Notes: generated by a model not told the origin, from the letters alone. A stretch of DNA of 64,000 bases from Medicago truncatula (GCF_003473485.1 NC_053042.1:17132501-17196500), one strand, 5' to 3'; positions 1 through 13,236 are shown, counted from the first letter of the stretch. A program made the numbers and translations.

Positions 1-1861
1 TTTTGTTCCTGGCCGTTTGATCTAGGGTTTTAGAATCCTGGATCAATCGTGCGTCCCCTGTGCATCCGGATCTGTTGGTTATTGGGCTTGGGCTTTATCC
101 ATTGTTTTTTTACGTTTTTTGCTCCTTTTGTGCTATTCACACTGTTTTTTTTGCTACTTGCACCTGTTGCTTGCTCACCCTTTTTTATAAGAAAATCCTA
201 AAAATCCTGGTTATTTCTTGGTATATTCTTGGCATTTCTATGGTGTTTCTTGCATAAAAAAGATGTTAAAGTGGCATGAACTAATTCCATGTGCTTTTAC
301 ACTTTTGGTATGTATTTTGCTATGTTTTGTTCTTGACATTTTGATATTATGACATGGATAAAGGATGCCTAATATGGTGATGAATATGCCTCTGGAAATG
401 TGTTTTTGTTTGCTGTTTTTGAATATGATTTTATGAATTTCTTGTTTTGCAAGCAACAAGTTTAGTCTTAAGGAATAAAGTGGCAAATTTCTCTATGAAC
501 TTGGTGTGATATTTTGCATGCACATGTCTCCATTAATTGCATGTTATGGTTTAAAACAAAATTTCTTTCAAAATTGCCATGATGTGATAGTTATGGGTCA
601 CTAGCATCTTTAGATATCATATCAAATGTCTTTTAGGTTTATTACCACTTTATTACTTTTTCTTTGCCATCTTTATGCATTTCCTTTTAACTACTTCCTA
701 CTATTGTGTGCTTTATGATTACTAACCATTTCATCTCATGTGCCATACATTTCATAGCATTCCACCACTCTCTCCACTTTCTTTAGCTTAGCATTATTTT
801 TTTTGCAAGTTTTAATTCATTTGGTAATGTAATTTGTTATCATTGGTTTGTAGCTTGGCAAAGGGGCCATAGAATGTATTTAGGGAATTGTTGTAATATG
901 GACTATGGACACTATGACGCACCGACACGCACACACTCACCTTAGATGTATGCATAGGATTGTATGGTTAGATGAATGCTTAGGTTTGAACACTTAGATA
1001 AAAATCCAACTTTTTTCCAAAAAGAACATGCAAATAACTTCACTTGAAAATCTTTTTTTTGAAAATAAAATGGAGTCAAAACTCCTTATTTCCCCTTTTA
1101 TTTTCTTAAGTAAAACTTTCAATGAATCTTAACCCTTCTTAGACTTTATTTTTGCAAAATGACTAAATCCACCTCACACTTTCCAAACCTTATGCCCTTG
1201 AGGCCTCTCATCTCTATTCTTCAAAATCTCTTTTCAAACCTAAAATCAACCAACAAACACAAAAACTATTTTTGAGAATGAACTACGAACGGTTTTGATC
1301 CCTTAAAAGGGTACGTAGGCAATGAGTCAAAACTCATCCAAGCCGAAATAAAAATTCTACTTCTTCTCACCTCCATTCTTGACTAATCATACCTCCCCTT
1401 TTTTTACAAATAAGCAATAAAACTAAAGCGTAGAAGTAGACTTAGGAGAACGGTTCTTATGGAATACCATAATCGCTCCGGGTGCCTAACACCTTCCCGT
1501 AGTGAAAACGACCCCCGAACTTAGAATCTAAGGGTTTTTCTCAATTTTGCCCTTCCCAAGAAAAAATAGAGATATCAACGGTCAAAAGGTTCAAGTCCAA
1601 TTAATGGCTTGGCACCCAAAAACCATGATAACAAATATTTATTGTTTTGATTAACTCTTTTGAGATACTTGTTGGGCCTGCGTGCCAAAACGTTTCATGA
1701 ATTATGGTTAAGATTTTCCGCTGCAAATGTTTAAGATATTGGTTAAATTATTATTTAACTGTTGGATTACGTTATATGTGATATCCCGTTGTTTGATGTT
1801 TACTCTGATAAATGTTATGTTTTTAAAGAAATTTTAAATATTGGGAAAACGGGGTGTTACA
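1..1861 (+). mobile_element. LTR of a Ty3/gypsy (Tat/Ogre-like) element, 3' end
   Basis: No gene is visible. The right edge is the LTR-type terminus GGGGTGTTACA at 1851-1861, abutting helicase codons directly, so an LTR element landed inside the Helitron gene. At 1479-1520 there is a 'GGGTGCCTAACACCTTCCCG' block followed by 'ACCCCCGAAC', a pattern I associate with U5 of Tat/Ogre-lineage legume LTRs, and 'TACGTAGGCA' lies at about 1311. The left end, internal region and 5' target duplication are outside the window, so a solo LTR cannot be told from the 3' LTR of a full element. Assignment to Ogre is from memory of the family. Confidence 0.5.
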
Positions 1862-3225
1862 ACGGTGGTACGGGAAAAACCTTTATATGGAAAACATTGT
1901 CGGCTGCTGTTAGATCGAAGGGGTTAATTGTATTGAATGTTGCATCCAGCGGTATAGCGGCTCTTCTATTACCAGGTGGAAGAACCGCGCACTCGACGCT
2001 GACAGTCCCTATTGAGATTAACGAGGCATCATCGCTTAAGATGCAAAAGGATAGTCCTAGGGCAGACCTGGTGCGTGCTGCAAAAATGATAATTTGGGAT
2101 GAGGCTCCAATGATGCATCGATGGTGTTTTGAGGCAGTTGACCGATCATTGCGTGATATCATGTCCAAGAATGATCCCCTAAACGCGCTTAAACATTTCG
2201 GTGGAATGACAATAGTTTTAGGTGGTGATTTTAGGCAGATATTGCCTGTTGTTCGAGGAGGAACGAGGCCAGATATTGTTGATGCCTCCGTCAATTCTTC
2301 AAAGATATGAGCTTATTGTAATGTGTTGAGGCTTACTGTTAATATGAGATTGGGTGCATCTTCGGTACCTGCAGAACAGGAAGAAATTGCTAATTTTGGC
2401 AAGTGGATACTCTCAATTGGAGACGGCAACGATGCTTCGGATGAGAATGGTGAAATGAAGGTAGAAATTCCTGAAGATTTGCTGATATCGGACACAACAA
2501 ATCTGTTGATGTCACTTATAGACTTTGTGTATCCCGATCTGAATGATAACCTTGGTGACCAACTATTTTTCCAAGAAAGGGGAATACTCGCACCAACGCT
2601 TGATTCAGTTGAGCATGTTAACGAATTTATGATGTCGCTGATTCCAGGTGAAGAGAAAGAGTATTTAAGCTCTGATTCTGTTTGTAGATCGGGTGAAAAT
2701 TCTGATGTCCAAAGCGAGTGGTTCACACCGGAATTTCTTAATGGTATTAAGAGCTCTGGAATTCCAAATCACAGGTTGAAACTAAAGGTGGGATGTCCAG
2801 TTATGCTGATGAGAAACATAGATCAGGCCAATGGATTGTGTAATGGTACTAGGCTGACAGTTACACATCTAGGGAAGAGCACGATAGCTGCTACCGTAAT
2901 TACAGGAAAAAGGGCAGGTACCAGCGTATTCATTCCCAGGATGAATCTTATTCCGAGTGATCCAGGACTACCCTTCAAATTCAGGCGCAGACAATTTCCA
3001 TTGACGCTTTGTTTTGCAATGACAATAAATAAAAGTCAGGGTCAATCTTTATCTCGAGTAGGGGTTTATCTTCCTAAGCCTGTGTTCACGCATGGACAAC
3101 TCTATGTCGCTGTCTCTCGAGTAACTTCAAGAAAAGGTCTGAAGCTGCTCATCCTGGATGAAGATAATAATGTTTGCAAGGAGACCGCAAATGTTGTGTA
3201 TCGTGAAGTTTTTCAAAAAGTATGA
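1862..3225 (+). pseudogene. Helitron PIF1-like helicase, C-terminal part, one in-frame stop
   Basis: The frame encodes the SF1B helicase of a plant Helitron RepHel protein, which unwinds DNA during rolling-circle transposition. Visible motifs are Walker A GGTGKT (the preceding G/Y residues are lost at the LTR junction), Walker [28 protein letters not shown], the [13 protein letters not shown] block, [14 protein letters not shown] and the C-terminal [14 protein letters not shown]. The frame is continuous for about 454 codons except for TGA at 2308-2310, where relatives have tryptophan ([17 protein letters not shown]). The Rep nuclease half and the Helitron 5' end are missing, cut off by the LTR at 1861. 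Codons downstream of the stop look well preserved, so the element is not very old. Non-functional as it stands. Confidence 0.9.
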
Positions 3226-3953
3226 TCCTTGGTTATGTTTTAGAATTGTTGTTGCTATAATTTATAAAACCAAAGTTGCCTATTGTTTGGAAGTCGTTTT
3301 ATTTTTAATTTCTTTGTAAGGTATACTGGTCATTATAGACATGCAATTTCTATATAAGCAGATCCTCCTGCCATTGACTATTAATTCATGCACTTTTTAG
3401 GTTTAACAATCCGCGGAACCTTTTTTTTTACATCGTTGTTACCCTAAAATACAATATTTACATTAGACCATTTGTTTTGTAAAAATTAAGAACAAACAAC
3501 AATCGGCGTTTCTGTAGCCCAAACTATATTTATACACACCCGTAAAAAATTAAACGTTTGCATTTACCGACTACATGTATGCATGTGACAATGACTATTA
3601 TATAAAAAAATACATATTTTTTAGTTTTTATGATTAATAAAATACGTTTTGTCAACAAATATTATTACGCAGTACGTCGGCGTATTTTTGCAAGAAAATT
3701 ACATATGCTAAGTTTAATAATGAGTGCATCTTATACTACAAATAATTAGTACAAGTATAATAATCCAAATATTTTTATCGTTATATTCAATGTTTAGATA
3801 TTTCAAAATATATACAAAATTAAAATTATATTTTTTTCATATCGAATTTAAATTATAACCACAATTATAACTTTAAGATAACAAAATATAAAATCTATAC
3901 ATATAATCAAAAAAAAAATTATTTTTCCGTGCTGGCACGGGTCACTATACTAG
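1862..3953 (+). mobile_element. Helitron, 3' portion
   Basis: This is the right part of an autonomous-type Helitron: helicase, then about 730 bp of AT-rich noncoding sequence, then a canonical 3' terminus ending CTAG followed by host T at 3954. The left part is separated by the LTR insertion and is off-window. From 3226 to 3926 I see no other gene. Confidence 0.8.
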
Positions 3954-3954
3954 T
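3927..3954 (+). other. Helitron 3' terminal hairpin and CTAG end
   Basis: CCGTGC-TG-GCACGG at 3927-3940 forms a 6-bp stem with a 2-nt loop. It is followed after 9 nt by CTAG at 3950-3953 and then T. A short GC-rich hairpin just before CTRR|T is the diagnostic 3' end of Helitrons. Confidence 0.85.
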
Positions 3955-4809
3955 AAGGGAATGATAATTGGGCAATATCATTTGAAATGAGCATACAGTT
4001 TTAATTTTGGTGATTTTGGTTCATACGTGTTGCTTTAAGTTTTGTCATCACACTTGGTGTTGCTTTAAGTTCACTTGAAAAACGGTATTGATAAAATTAT
4101 GATTCTAACGATATTGAGAGTTCAAGGCTTCAAGATAAGTGCAGCACCATTGTTAGAATATTGAGTACCAGTGATGAACCATAGACCTATCGAGGCACAA
4201 AAAACTCCAAACTTATGAATGTGCAATAAAGGAAAATAAATGGAATTGTGAAATTCTACTTTATTTCTAAGAAAGAATTTGTATTTCAGATTTCTAATGA
4301 ATAAGACTCAGAGAGACTTGTGTATCATGCATTTATGCGGGAAAAAGATTGCATCCTTAATGGTAGGTTCAAAATTAAAATTCTCCTTCTATTTTATTAG
4401 TTGTGGGTTTTTTAATATTTGACTCATGAACAAGCGTTTGATTTTAAACTTCAGTAATTTGGACTTAATTCCAAAGTTATATAAGTAGACAATTTTATTT
4501 TTTGCAGTCAAGATAAATGAACCAAAAGTTCATATAAATCAGTGTTTAGAGAATTTGAATCTCTAAACTTAATAAATTATGATATGTGCGAACTTAATGG
4601 CACATAAACTAGAAATGATAAAATAATATTTTATCATATTTATTGATGACTGTGAATTTTGAAAAATAAAATTGACAAGTGCGCTTGATATTTTCAATTT
4701 TTATAACGAAGATTGAAATTTATAGAGTACCCAAGTCTAAGAACAAAAAATTCTAATTAAGAAATTTTTGAAGAAAAGACAATTCAACTTGTCTTATTAT
4801 TGAACTTGG
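3955..4809. other. Gene-free AT-rich DNA
   Basis: This is the Helitron host sequence. I see no coding frame, tRNA or clear repeat boundary. The right part (from about 4480) may be the decayed upstream part of the copia relic that follows. Confidence 0.5.
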
Positions 4810-5175
4810 GATTGTCTGGACTATATTTGGATTCTGGACCCCAAGAGAGTTGAACTCACTAGTAGAGCCTATGAATATGTATTCATTGGGTATGTTATAA
4901 ATAGCGAAGCATATAGGTTTTATGACCTAAAGTGATCATAGAATAAAACGATGTTGATTTCTATGTAAATATTTACCCCTTTAAATAAAGAATAGTGGGG
5001 GCTCTAGTGGGAGCACGACATGAGTGGGGACACTATATCTGATCACATTCCAGTAATCAGAAATAGTTATGAAAACATCGTACTAGATGTTATTGAACCT
5101 CAAGGAGGTAAGAAAGCTAAGAATTGCTAAAGAGTATGAACTTAGTTTATGCACTGGAAGAAGATCCGTCACATA
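4810..5175 (+). pseudogene. Ty1/copia polyprotein fragment (integrase C-terminal region)
   Basis: Frame-shifted remnants of a copia Pol are readable: DPKRVELTSRAYEYVFIGYV and then NSEAYRFYDLK, which correspond to the conserved segment '..SRAYECVFIGYA.NSKAYRF..' after the integrase core. A Ser/Gly-rich linker (NSGGSSGST) and a segment like ..VYALEEDPS.. follow in other frames. Several stops and shifts interrupt it. No LTRs were identified with it. It is a short dead fragment. Confidence 0.7.
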
Positions 5176-5294
5176 TATCCTTCCATCTCTTTTATCTTCA
5201 TGTCACATGCATCTTGATTTTTTCTCCCTAACTTTTGGAGATTTCACATTGCTCTGATTGGTTCCTTTTTATATATGTGTGTTGTCAACTTTGT

Positions 5295-5567
5295 TCATGG
5301 AACCAATGACTATATGCTTTTATTATTGTTGTTTGATTTATTTTGTGATCACTTGGACAACAACACAAGTATCTAGCCATGAAGCTCCAACAAGTAAAAG
5401 ATTGAATTTGAAGGTGATGACAGCCATGTAAGTGTTGTCCTTATGCTTAAAAGGTGGCTGCTATGTTATCATGTATATTACCATTTATCTATTATCTATT
5501 AAAGTGTCCTAAAACCTCTTATTGTGCTGTCAAATTTGATCATGGAACCAATGACTATATGCTTTTA
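5295..5567 (+). repeat. 28-bp direct repeat, 245 bp apart
   Basis: The 28-bp copies at 5295-5322 and 5540-5567, running from TCATGGAACC through GACTATATGC to TTTTA, are identical. Flanking bases are similar (CTTTG/ATTTG before; a GTTTGATTTA-like stretch after), so this is a local duplication in otherwise featureless DNA. The rest of 5176-6254 shows no gene. Confidence 0.7.
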
Positions 5568-6254
5568 GTGCTGTCGGTCGATTTATGCTATGTGAAATTT
5601 AGTTATTTTATTCATCTCTTCATGTCATTTTGCTGATGAGATGTGGGTTATTAGGTGTCTTTTTTGTGCAGGTTGTGTGATAGATGTCGAAAGCATACAA
5701 TGAAGTGGTGAAAAACATGGTTTGAGAGGACACGAGTTAAATCTGTTTTATAAAAAGTTAATTGATCTTATGCTTGATGTTTTAAATTTTTTTCTTTTTA
5801 TATTTGTAAGGTTATTTTTTGCAATTTATTGAATATTGAGCACTAGAGAGATATTGTGAAAAAAAATACGAGTGTACTCATGTTAAGCAGTTAATGTAAA
5901 ATGAGAATATCTTGGCTGATGTATATACTTATCATTTCCTTATGTATATTCAACTATGTAATGGTAATGCATATTAAAATATTTTTAATTTACCTTATAT
6001 TCTCTGCAACAATTTATCTTAGCAGAGTTTTTACAAATTTGTGATGAATGTAACATTGAAATTGAATTTTTGTTAATGGGGGATTTGGTAATATACTGCT
6101 TGTGGTATTTGGGAAGGCATCTTATTGAATAAATATGTATTGGCATTTGTTTATTATATATTGTTGAAGTCTTATGTAGTTTATAACCTCAGAAGTGAAC
6201 AAAGAGTAGTCAAATGACTTGCTTCAATTGTCAAACTCGGCCAAAGATATATCT

Positions 6255-6516
6255 TATTCCATCTGTCCTTCAATACATGACCTAGTTGACAATATACATT
6301 ATTGACTTAACATATTTTGACCATATTTTTTTACTAATTCACAAAGATAAATAATATCATGTAAGTTGTTAGTGGATTCGTCTCGATGAATATTTTTAAA
6401 ATATTAAATTTTCATAATTGTGTTTAGAAGAGAATTAAAGATATCAAAGATAAAACATATGCATTGGTACGTGTGTCGGAGTCAACTAGGTCATCTAATA
6501 TGGAACGGAGGGAGTA
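6255..6516. mobile_element. Stowaway-like MITE (Tc1/mariner type)
   Basis: The left end TATTCCATCTGTCC and the right end GGAACGGAGGGAGTA are imperfect inverted repeats extending about 36 bp inward to GACCTAGTTGAC/GTCAACTAGGTC. The ends carry the 'CTCCCTCCGTTCC' signature and TA target duplications. No ORF is present. Its length of about 260 bp is typical of the family. Confidence 0.85.
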
Positions 6517-8232
6517 GCATGTTTAATGATGCAATTAAGAAGCCACATACCACGTTGAGAACAATTATGACTCCTACAAAACTAATTTCGTTGTTGCTTT
6601 GGAGCATAGCTTTTGCAAAATTATAGTAGGTTGCCGTGTGGTGGTTTGGTCTGATGGTAAAACGGTGTCGTTATTATGTATAGCTTTTGTATGTTGAATA
6701 ATGTATAGCTTCCTGTCCTATTGTAGTTATTGTTTGTGGATTATGGGAATTAAGAATTCCTTTGTCTAGTTTGGGTGATTTTCAATGGTTTTAAGGTCAT
6801 TTTTGCTCTTCCGTAACTTTTTATCGAATCATTTACAAATCTTTACTAAAATACAATCAAACTTGCTAAATGAACTCTAAAATAACACTAAAAATCTATA
6901 TGATTTTCTGTCATCATGCACTATACAATTGTACGACTGCGATAGTGTGTGGGAGTGAAATGTTGCTTGGTCTATTCGAAATCTTGTGATACAGCTTATG
7001 CAGATATTTGCAACATTTTGGTACTATTATATTTGAGTTGTGCTATTTGTTCAACCAAAATTGGATAACCAATGCGCAACACTATATTATATTGTGAGGA
7101 ACACACAAATCGAAATCGGTCTAAAAAATTAAAAAAATAGCAAGTAAGTTGTTGGTTGTACAAATGTGATGTTCACATATCATTTATATTTTTACCCTTA
7201 TTGAAAACTTGGTATTTTTTTTTCTTTGAAGGATTACAAGCTCATGTATGTATCATCACAAACATTGCATATATGTCATAAGTTATCACCATATTGTTCA
7301 ATTGTTGTGATTGATAATGAAATTGTGTTATAGTCGGGTCATGATATTATTGCTTCACTTTTTTATGTGTATATGTTCAAGGTCACAGTCAAGGCGATTC
7401 TTTATTTTCTTTGAGAATCATAGGTGCCTTGGACATTGACTATTATATTTCCTGCGTTTATTTATATAAGAATTAGTTTATATATGCCGATAATGTAACT
7501 TTTTTTTACATATGTGTTCAATCAAATTGTTCCATGATATTATTTTTAAGGTTATATAGTTACTAAAATATCCCTATAATATCTATTTAATATGATTTGA
7601 TTGAATGCATGTATGCAATTTTTTTTTATCGTTGATATATTATACATATAAAGTATATTTATTTTTTTGACACATAGAGAGTATTTTTTTTTTTTTTAGA
7701 GAATAGAGAGTATATTTATTAGAAAGTAACTTTCTCAGTGGTTTGAAAAATATGAGATATTTTGGCTTTAAGAAGAAAAATAGGAGAGATAGATTGTTCA
7801 AAAAAGTATAGAAAGAAACAAATATATGAGAAGCTGAGTAGATTTTGTGTATGTTTGGTTTGAGTTATGGAGGAATCAAAATTGATTTTAGAGATATAAA
7901 ATTAATTGATTTTCACATGTTTGAGTATAATTGGTTTTGTTATTAAAATTGATTCTAAAATCTAACTTGAAACTAGCAATTGTATATTTTGATTCTAAAA
8001 TTGGGTTTTACACTTAAATTTACTATATTCATCTTACTTTTATATTAAACATAAATCATTTTACTTATAACTTACTTTTATAGAGAATTAGTTCACTCAA
8101 AATCAATTTTTGTCACCACATGATTAATGTATTATGTTTTTTTATCATTAAATTTAATAAATTGGGTGGCATAACCAAAAGATAAGAGAAAAAAAAGTGC
8201 TCTCGCTCCTTTGTTCTGTTGAATTGACAGAA

Positions 8233-8340
8233 GTAATGGGCTCCACAACTTTAATTAATCAGGTCAACGCTAATGGGCTCCACAACTTTAAGTAATGGGC
8301 TCCACAACAAAGTGAATACGTTAATGGTGGTCAACGCTAA
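8233..8340 (+). repeat. Short tandem repeat TAATGGGCTCCACAAC
   Basis: Three copies of AATGGGCTCCACAAC lie at about 8234, 8271 and 8294. GGTCAACGCTAA occurs twice (about 8262 and 8329). This is a local duplication; no gene is visible in 6517-8409. Confidence 0.75.
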
Positions 8341-8409
8341 GTTCTCAGGTGGAGATTAATTAATCATAGACAAAGATCAATTATTTCACATCAATAACAT
8401 GATTAAAAA

Positions 8410-8632
8410 ATATATTAATGTGGTTGGTTTTGTGGCGTAGGCTTGAGACTTACGAATGTGCTTCTCTCTAAGTTTGAAGTTTCGATCCTTAATGAGCCAA
8501 TAATTCGTGTATTGGGTCGGTTCAAACATGACTTTGCTCTGACTTCATATGATTCAACGCTAATGAATGACATAATCAGTATATGAAATAATCGTTAACT
8601 AAATAGGATATTGAGTTTTCGAGAAAAAAAAT
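8410..8632 (+). mobile_element. tRNA-derived SINE with 15-bp target duplication
   Basis: The target duplication TAACATGATTAAAAA at 8395-8409 and 8633-8647 is exact. The body starts with a tRNA-like region (GTTGGTTTTGTGGCGTAGG ... AAGTTTCGATCC, a degraded Pol III box B) and ends in an A-rich tail (GAGAAAAAAAAT). It is related to the element near 55.9 kb. Confidence 0.8.
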
Positions 8633-9379
8633 TAACATGATTAAAAAGAACTAAAGGTTAAATTATTTTAATTAAACTGTTCTATTACTACATTAATTTT
8701 ATTATTATAATTATTATTAACGGTGCACATGTAATTTTTTTTACTTGTGATTCATTGTGAGAGAACAATGGTATTGAAAGGTAAAATAAGAAGTTATTTT
8801 TAGCACACACAACTAGTGCGGGACCATTTACAAACTTCATAGGCTAGCAAGTTGTATTATTATTAATTTTGTTTTTGTCTTTATTACAAACATACATGTA
8901 TATATCATCATAAACATTGCATGCATGTCATGAGTCATCACTATATTTGTTCAAATACTATGATTGATTATAAAGAAGTAACACTTAAATTAGTGTTATA
9001 TGATCACCATATTATTCAAAGATTGTGATTGCTTAAATTATTGCTTAATAATCGTTAATTTCAGAAATAGTTAAAAAAATATTCACTTGGCAAAAAAAAA
9101 TCATTAAATAAAAAGTGTGTTAACTACGATGGATGAGTTAGAGTAAAAATTAAAAATTAAAAATATGTATATTCCCATAAAATGCGAAACGTCATATTAG
9201 TGTTGTTTGTTTGTTGTTTAGGTGTGATGGTGCTGATAAAATTTAATTAATGTGTTATGTAATTTTCATGGTCTTTTAAATTTCCCCAACCAACTATGAC
9301 TTGTAATGATTTTTGCTTTGCATGTAAATGGGTGATGAAGGATATAACAAACTTAGGTGTGAAGGAAAATCCACAAGCA

Positions 9380-9900
9380 TAGTAAAAAAAAATAAAGATC
9401 AGATAGAAAAGAAATTAAAACACAAATATTTGTTTACTTAGTTCGGTTCAAGATGACCTACGTCTGAAGGAGAGAGCAGCTCTCTAATCCACTATAGTAA
9501 AGAATGATATAAATAGATTATATGAAATTAGATTCCAATCGCACAAAGAATCACTCTAATTTTTACTCATTTTTCAAGTCACTCAAACCCAAAATGAAAT
9601 AACAAAAGAGAAAGATTTGATCCTCCCTTTAATGAGATCTCAACTATCCAAAATATTTGTGAATTGTTTCTAAACTCAAGAATCTCACTCAAAAACATTC
9701 AACCTTTTGCATTGCATTTCCCTAAAAGTTCCTTTGGTGTTTAAAGATTACCACGAAAAATTGCACAAAGGAGGAATGGTGGAACTCATATCTCAAGGAA
9801 ATTACGTCATATTTGTTGGTCGATATGACAAAAACAACGATAACCTAGAGGAGGGGTGAATAGATTCCCCGATCAAAATTCTTCACATGGAAACATGGTG
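9380..9900. mobile_element. Decayed LTR-like sequence (copia type?)
   Basis: The segment contains '...TTAGTTCGGTTCAAGATGACC...' and 'AACCTAGAGGAGGGGTGAATAG' at about 9841-9862. The second resembles the 'CCTAGAGGGGGGTGAATAGG' found in many legume copia LTRs. I see no clear ends or target duplication. The neighbouring DNA at 8648-9379 and 9901-10846 is AT-rich and shows no gene. Confidence 0.35.
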
Positions 9901-10860
9901 CGAAACTTTTCTTGAAAATAAGTTTGACTATTGAAAATTAACAATTGCCACAGTGAGACTAAGTAAAACAATGACAAATGATAATTCAAATTTGAATTAG
10001 TAATTCACCCTTGAATCATTATTAGGAGCAAACTTACGTACAATTCCTTAGGTACTTTTTCATATAGTTCTTAACTAAAAATACATATGTTTTGGATATA
10101 ACAAACTTTGAAAAAAAGCAAATAAGAAATTGTACCTAAGTTTTCTCCTTATTATTCCTCAAGCAATTTTTTTTAAGAACTTTTACTTACAATTAATTTT
10201 TTTTTTTTAAATAACCACCACAACCTCATCTCAAATTTTTATTTTTTAAGGACTCGTCTCAAATTTTGTATTCATATGAAAAGCTAACAGATATCCTTAA
10301 AATATTGTTTAAGCATCCAAAAATAATAACTTTTACATAAAAAGTTGTATAATTATTATTTTTTACTATTACAATGGATTTATATATTTTCAAAACAAAA
10401 CAAAAATCTTATACTTAATTTTTTAAACAATACTATAAAGGCAATAATTATCATGATATTTTATCTCAAGTTTTTTATCTAATTCCTTTCACATGCAACT
10501 TCAAAAGGAGAAAGTTGTCACAAACATTTGAGCACACATGCAAAAATACATGCATCATTCGTTCACACTATTATAAGCAAAAGGATCATATTAACAAGTA
10601 ATTGATGCATCTGATCTATAGAGATCAAATGCATCAATTATTCAAAGAATGTAAAAAAAAAAAAAAAATTTTGTTTATAATCGTAATCAAAGGGTGTATT
10701 TTTTAATTATTTAAAAAATATAAATTATTTTATTCCATTTTCTTTCTAACTTTTCTCATGTGTGTGAGTGTAATAATGATTACAAATGGTATAAGCAAAA
10801 TAGCTAAAGAGCAGGAATAACCTTTTATGTATCTCATGTGTTATCGATCAATCTCGCAAA

Positions 10861-11055
10861 AACCCAAGAGCGCTTAGATGAGATGGAACGGATCTCTTCT
10901 AGCTTAACCAAGGTTCTGGGTTTGAATTCAGCATTGGGCATGCAGAAGCGTTAAAACTCTTAGGGAGAGCATGTCGTGCATTTGGGTCCCACAATGCTCG
11001 AGGGATTAGTCTCCGCAGTTGCGCGCGGAGGATACTCGATTTACACCAAAAAAAA
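10861..11055 (+). mobile_element. tRNA-derived SINE with 14-bp target duplication
   Basis: Target duplications at 10847-10860 (ATCAATCTCGCAAA) and 11056-11069 (ATCAATCTCCCAAA) differ at one base. Inside are a box A-like TTAGATGAGATGG, a box B-like GGGTTTGAATTC, a GC-rich 3' unique region and a poly(A) tail at 11048-11055. It belongs to a different family from the 8.4-kb SINE. Confidence 0.85.
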
Positions 11056-11069
11056 ATCAATCTCCCAAA

Positions 11070-11918
11070 TTGAATAGAAAAAGGTGAGATGTGTTTTTAA
11101 TATAAAAAATCAGAGTAAAAAAATTTAATGCCAAGATTAATATCACATTAGAGACACAAGAGAGGAAAAAAAATCTTGAGGAGAATTATTATTATTCATT
11201 TGTAGAGCACATGGCAATTGATTCAGGTAACATTGACATTGCACAACAAACTATTAGAAGAAGCAACCGTCTGCTATAAAATGATATTCAGATTAGACAA
11301 GGTCCCAAAAGCTTGCTTTGTACGCAATTTTGCTGTTGCAAAATCAGTATGTCTTCAACCTCTGAATTGATATGTGAAGACAAATGTTTTACAATTTATC
11401 TATAATCTTCGAAACAATTTTCCTTAAAAAAACATAATCATCCATGTAGTATGCAAAGTTTCAAACATATATTGACACTGATCCATACATCACTTTGTTT
11501 TTCAGAGCACCTATGAAAAAAACTTAATATCATATAATTTCGTTATGATATAAACTAAATGCATATTGATCATAAGAGTGCAACCATGGTTCAAGTCAGT
11601 CAAATGACACATTAACAAATAAGACAAAAGAAGAACAAAACCCGGACTCACAATCATTACTAACACTAATATCGAATCAAGATTAAGACTCATAAACGAA
11701 TTTGAACAAAGCAAAGATGTTAAATTTACATTCGAACATAAAAATAATGAAATCTATAAAATACGATGATAGATGATGAATTTCTGGAATTTTTTATGGA
11801 TTTTCTGAATATTTGTTTTGAAGGTTTATGAAGTTAGTTTGAAGATGATGAAGAAGGGGAGGAAAAAGATGAAGAAAGAGGGAAAAAAAATTAGTTGCTG
11901 GTGGTGCAAGATTAGATA
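11070..11918. other. No gene recognised
   Basis: The DNA is AT-rich. Short open frames (for example 11511-11714 on the minus strand) have no recognisable motif and lack codon structure. Confidence 0.5.
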
Positions 11919-12191
11919 TAGTCTATCCGTTTTAAAATAAATGTCTTTTACACACATATTAAGAAATACATTAATTAAAAGAAAGAGAAATGTTATTTTA
12001 CCAAACTATCCTAATCAACTATTAGTTTGTTTTTCAAGGAAAAATAATACTTTGAAAGTTGTGTATATAGTATTAATTGAAGGGTACAATTGAAAAGAAT
12101 AAGTTATTATTGCATTGGAAACTGAAAGTGACATACATTTTGAAACAACTTTTTTGGCTAAAACGACACTCACTTTGATACGGAGGGAGTA
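11919..12191. mobile_element. Stowaway-like MITE, second copy type
   Basis: The left end TAGTCTATCCGTTTTAAAAT and the right end TTTGATACGGAGGGAGTA are imperfect inverted repeats with terminal TA. Both share ATGTC/GACAT-type subterminal sequence (AAATGTCTTTTACA against GACACTCACTTTG). The size is 273 bp. Short open frames across it are incidental. The DNA at 12192-12593 holds no gene. Confidence 0.75.
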
Positions 12192-13236
12192 GTAGACAAA
12201 CATGATCTAATGGTTGTATTTTCAGAAAAAATATCAAACAGTTTAAACTAAGCAATTTAATAAGGTCTATGATGGACCACTTATAATGTTGGTCCATCTT
12301 AGACATTTGTGGTTAAAGTTAACAGAAGCAAATCAAATTGACTAACGGAGGTATATCTGAAGGACCGAAAATAAATTCTTAAAATGTCAAAGTTGTTATA
12401 TTTTCATAATTTTACACCATACAATTCAACTCCAATCTCAAGCTTAAGTACTCAATTATACATCAATTAACTAAGTTTAGGTGTTTGGGATTCATTGGTA
12501 TGCCTTTAAAACTGAAAAACAACGAAAAATCGGACTTCCCGCGCACAAGACAGGTCACGCGGTCATGCCACATGTGCGTACGGTCGTGCCAGGCTGACTG
12601 TAACACCCCATTTTCCCAACTTAAAAATTTCATAACAATTATCAGAGTATTCAACACATAAACGGAATGCTACACTTCTTAAAATCATAAATAGAATAAT
12701 ATTATCCTTCCAAAAATCATCAACATATTAGTTCAAAACTTCGCAGCGGATTTAATTCATCAACATAAATAGTCTTGGCACGTAGGCCTCATCAAACATC
12801 TCATAAAATTCAGTTAGACAAGATAATCATTTAAATTCATAAATCAAATACGTAAGGAATAGAAAATAGCCACAAAAGATCCCATCCCGTTACGTATCAG
12901 AGCACCTAAACGACTCAGTGAGGGATAGCCACTCACGACAGCAAACAACAGCAAGCTACTCTCGATCACCTGCAAGTTACTCATACGAAGAGCAACATTT
13001 CCAAGCAGAAGGGGTGAGATTTCACAAAACAATAATATTAAACATATAATTCAACAATTATATTTAACAACATGAAAACATCATAATATCATCATAGATA
13101 ATAATATATCATATATCACTTTATTAACAGTTCATATAAAGAATCACAACTTAACATCTTGGCAACTTAACAACTTTGACTCGACAAATGCGACTTCAAC
13201 TTGACTATGCAACTTAAACCTCTTATATGCATGTGG

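Larger units (their letters stand above)
7236..9035 (+). repeat. Dispersed direct repeat of about 90-100 bp, up to three copies
   Basis: The segment 7236-7335 (ATGTATGTATCATCACAAAC ... TATCACCATATTGTTCAA ... GTGATTGATAATG) recurs diverged at 8884-8985 and partly at 9000-9035 (GATCACCATATTATTCAAAG). The intervening sequence holds a SINE and short repeats but no coding frame. It may be ends of an old non-autonomous element or local duplications. Confidence 0.55.

Noticed and set aside
2313..2726. Minus-strand frame of 137 codons
   Set aside because: Antisense to the Helitron helicase, whose motifs are clear on the plus strand.
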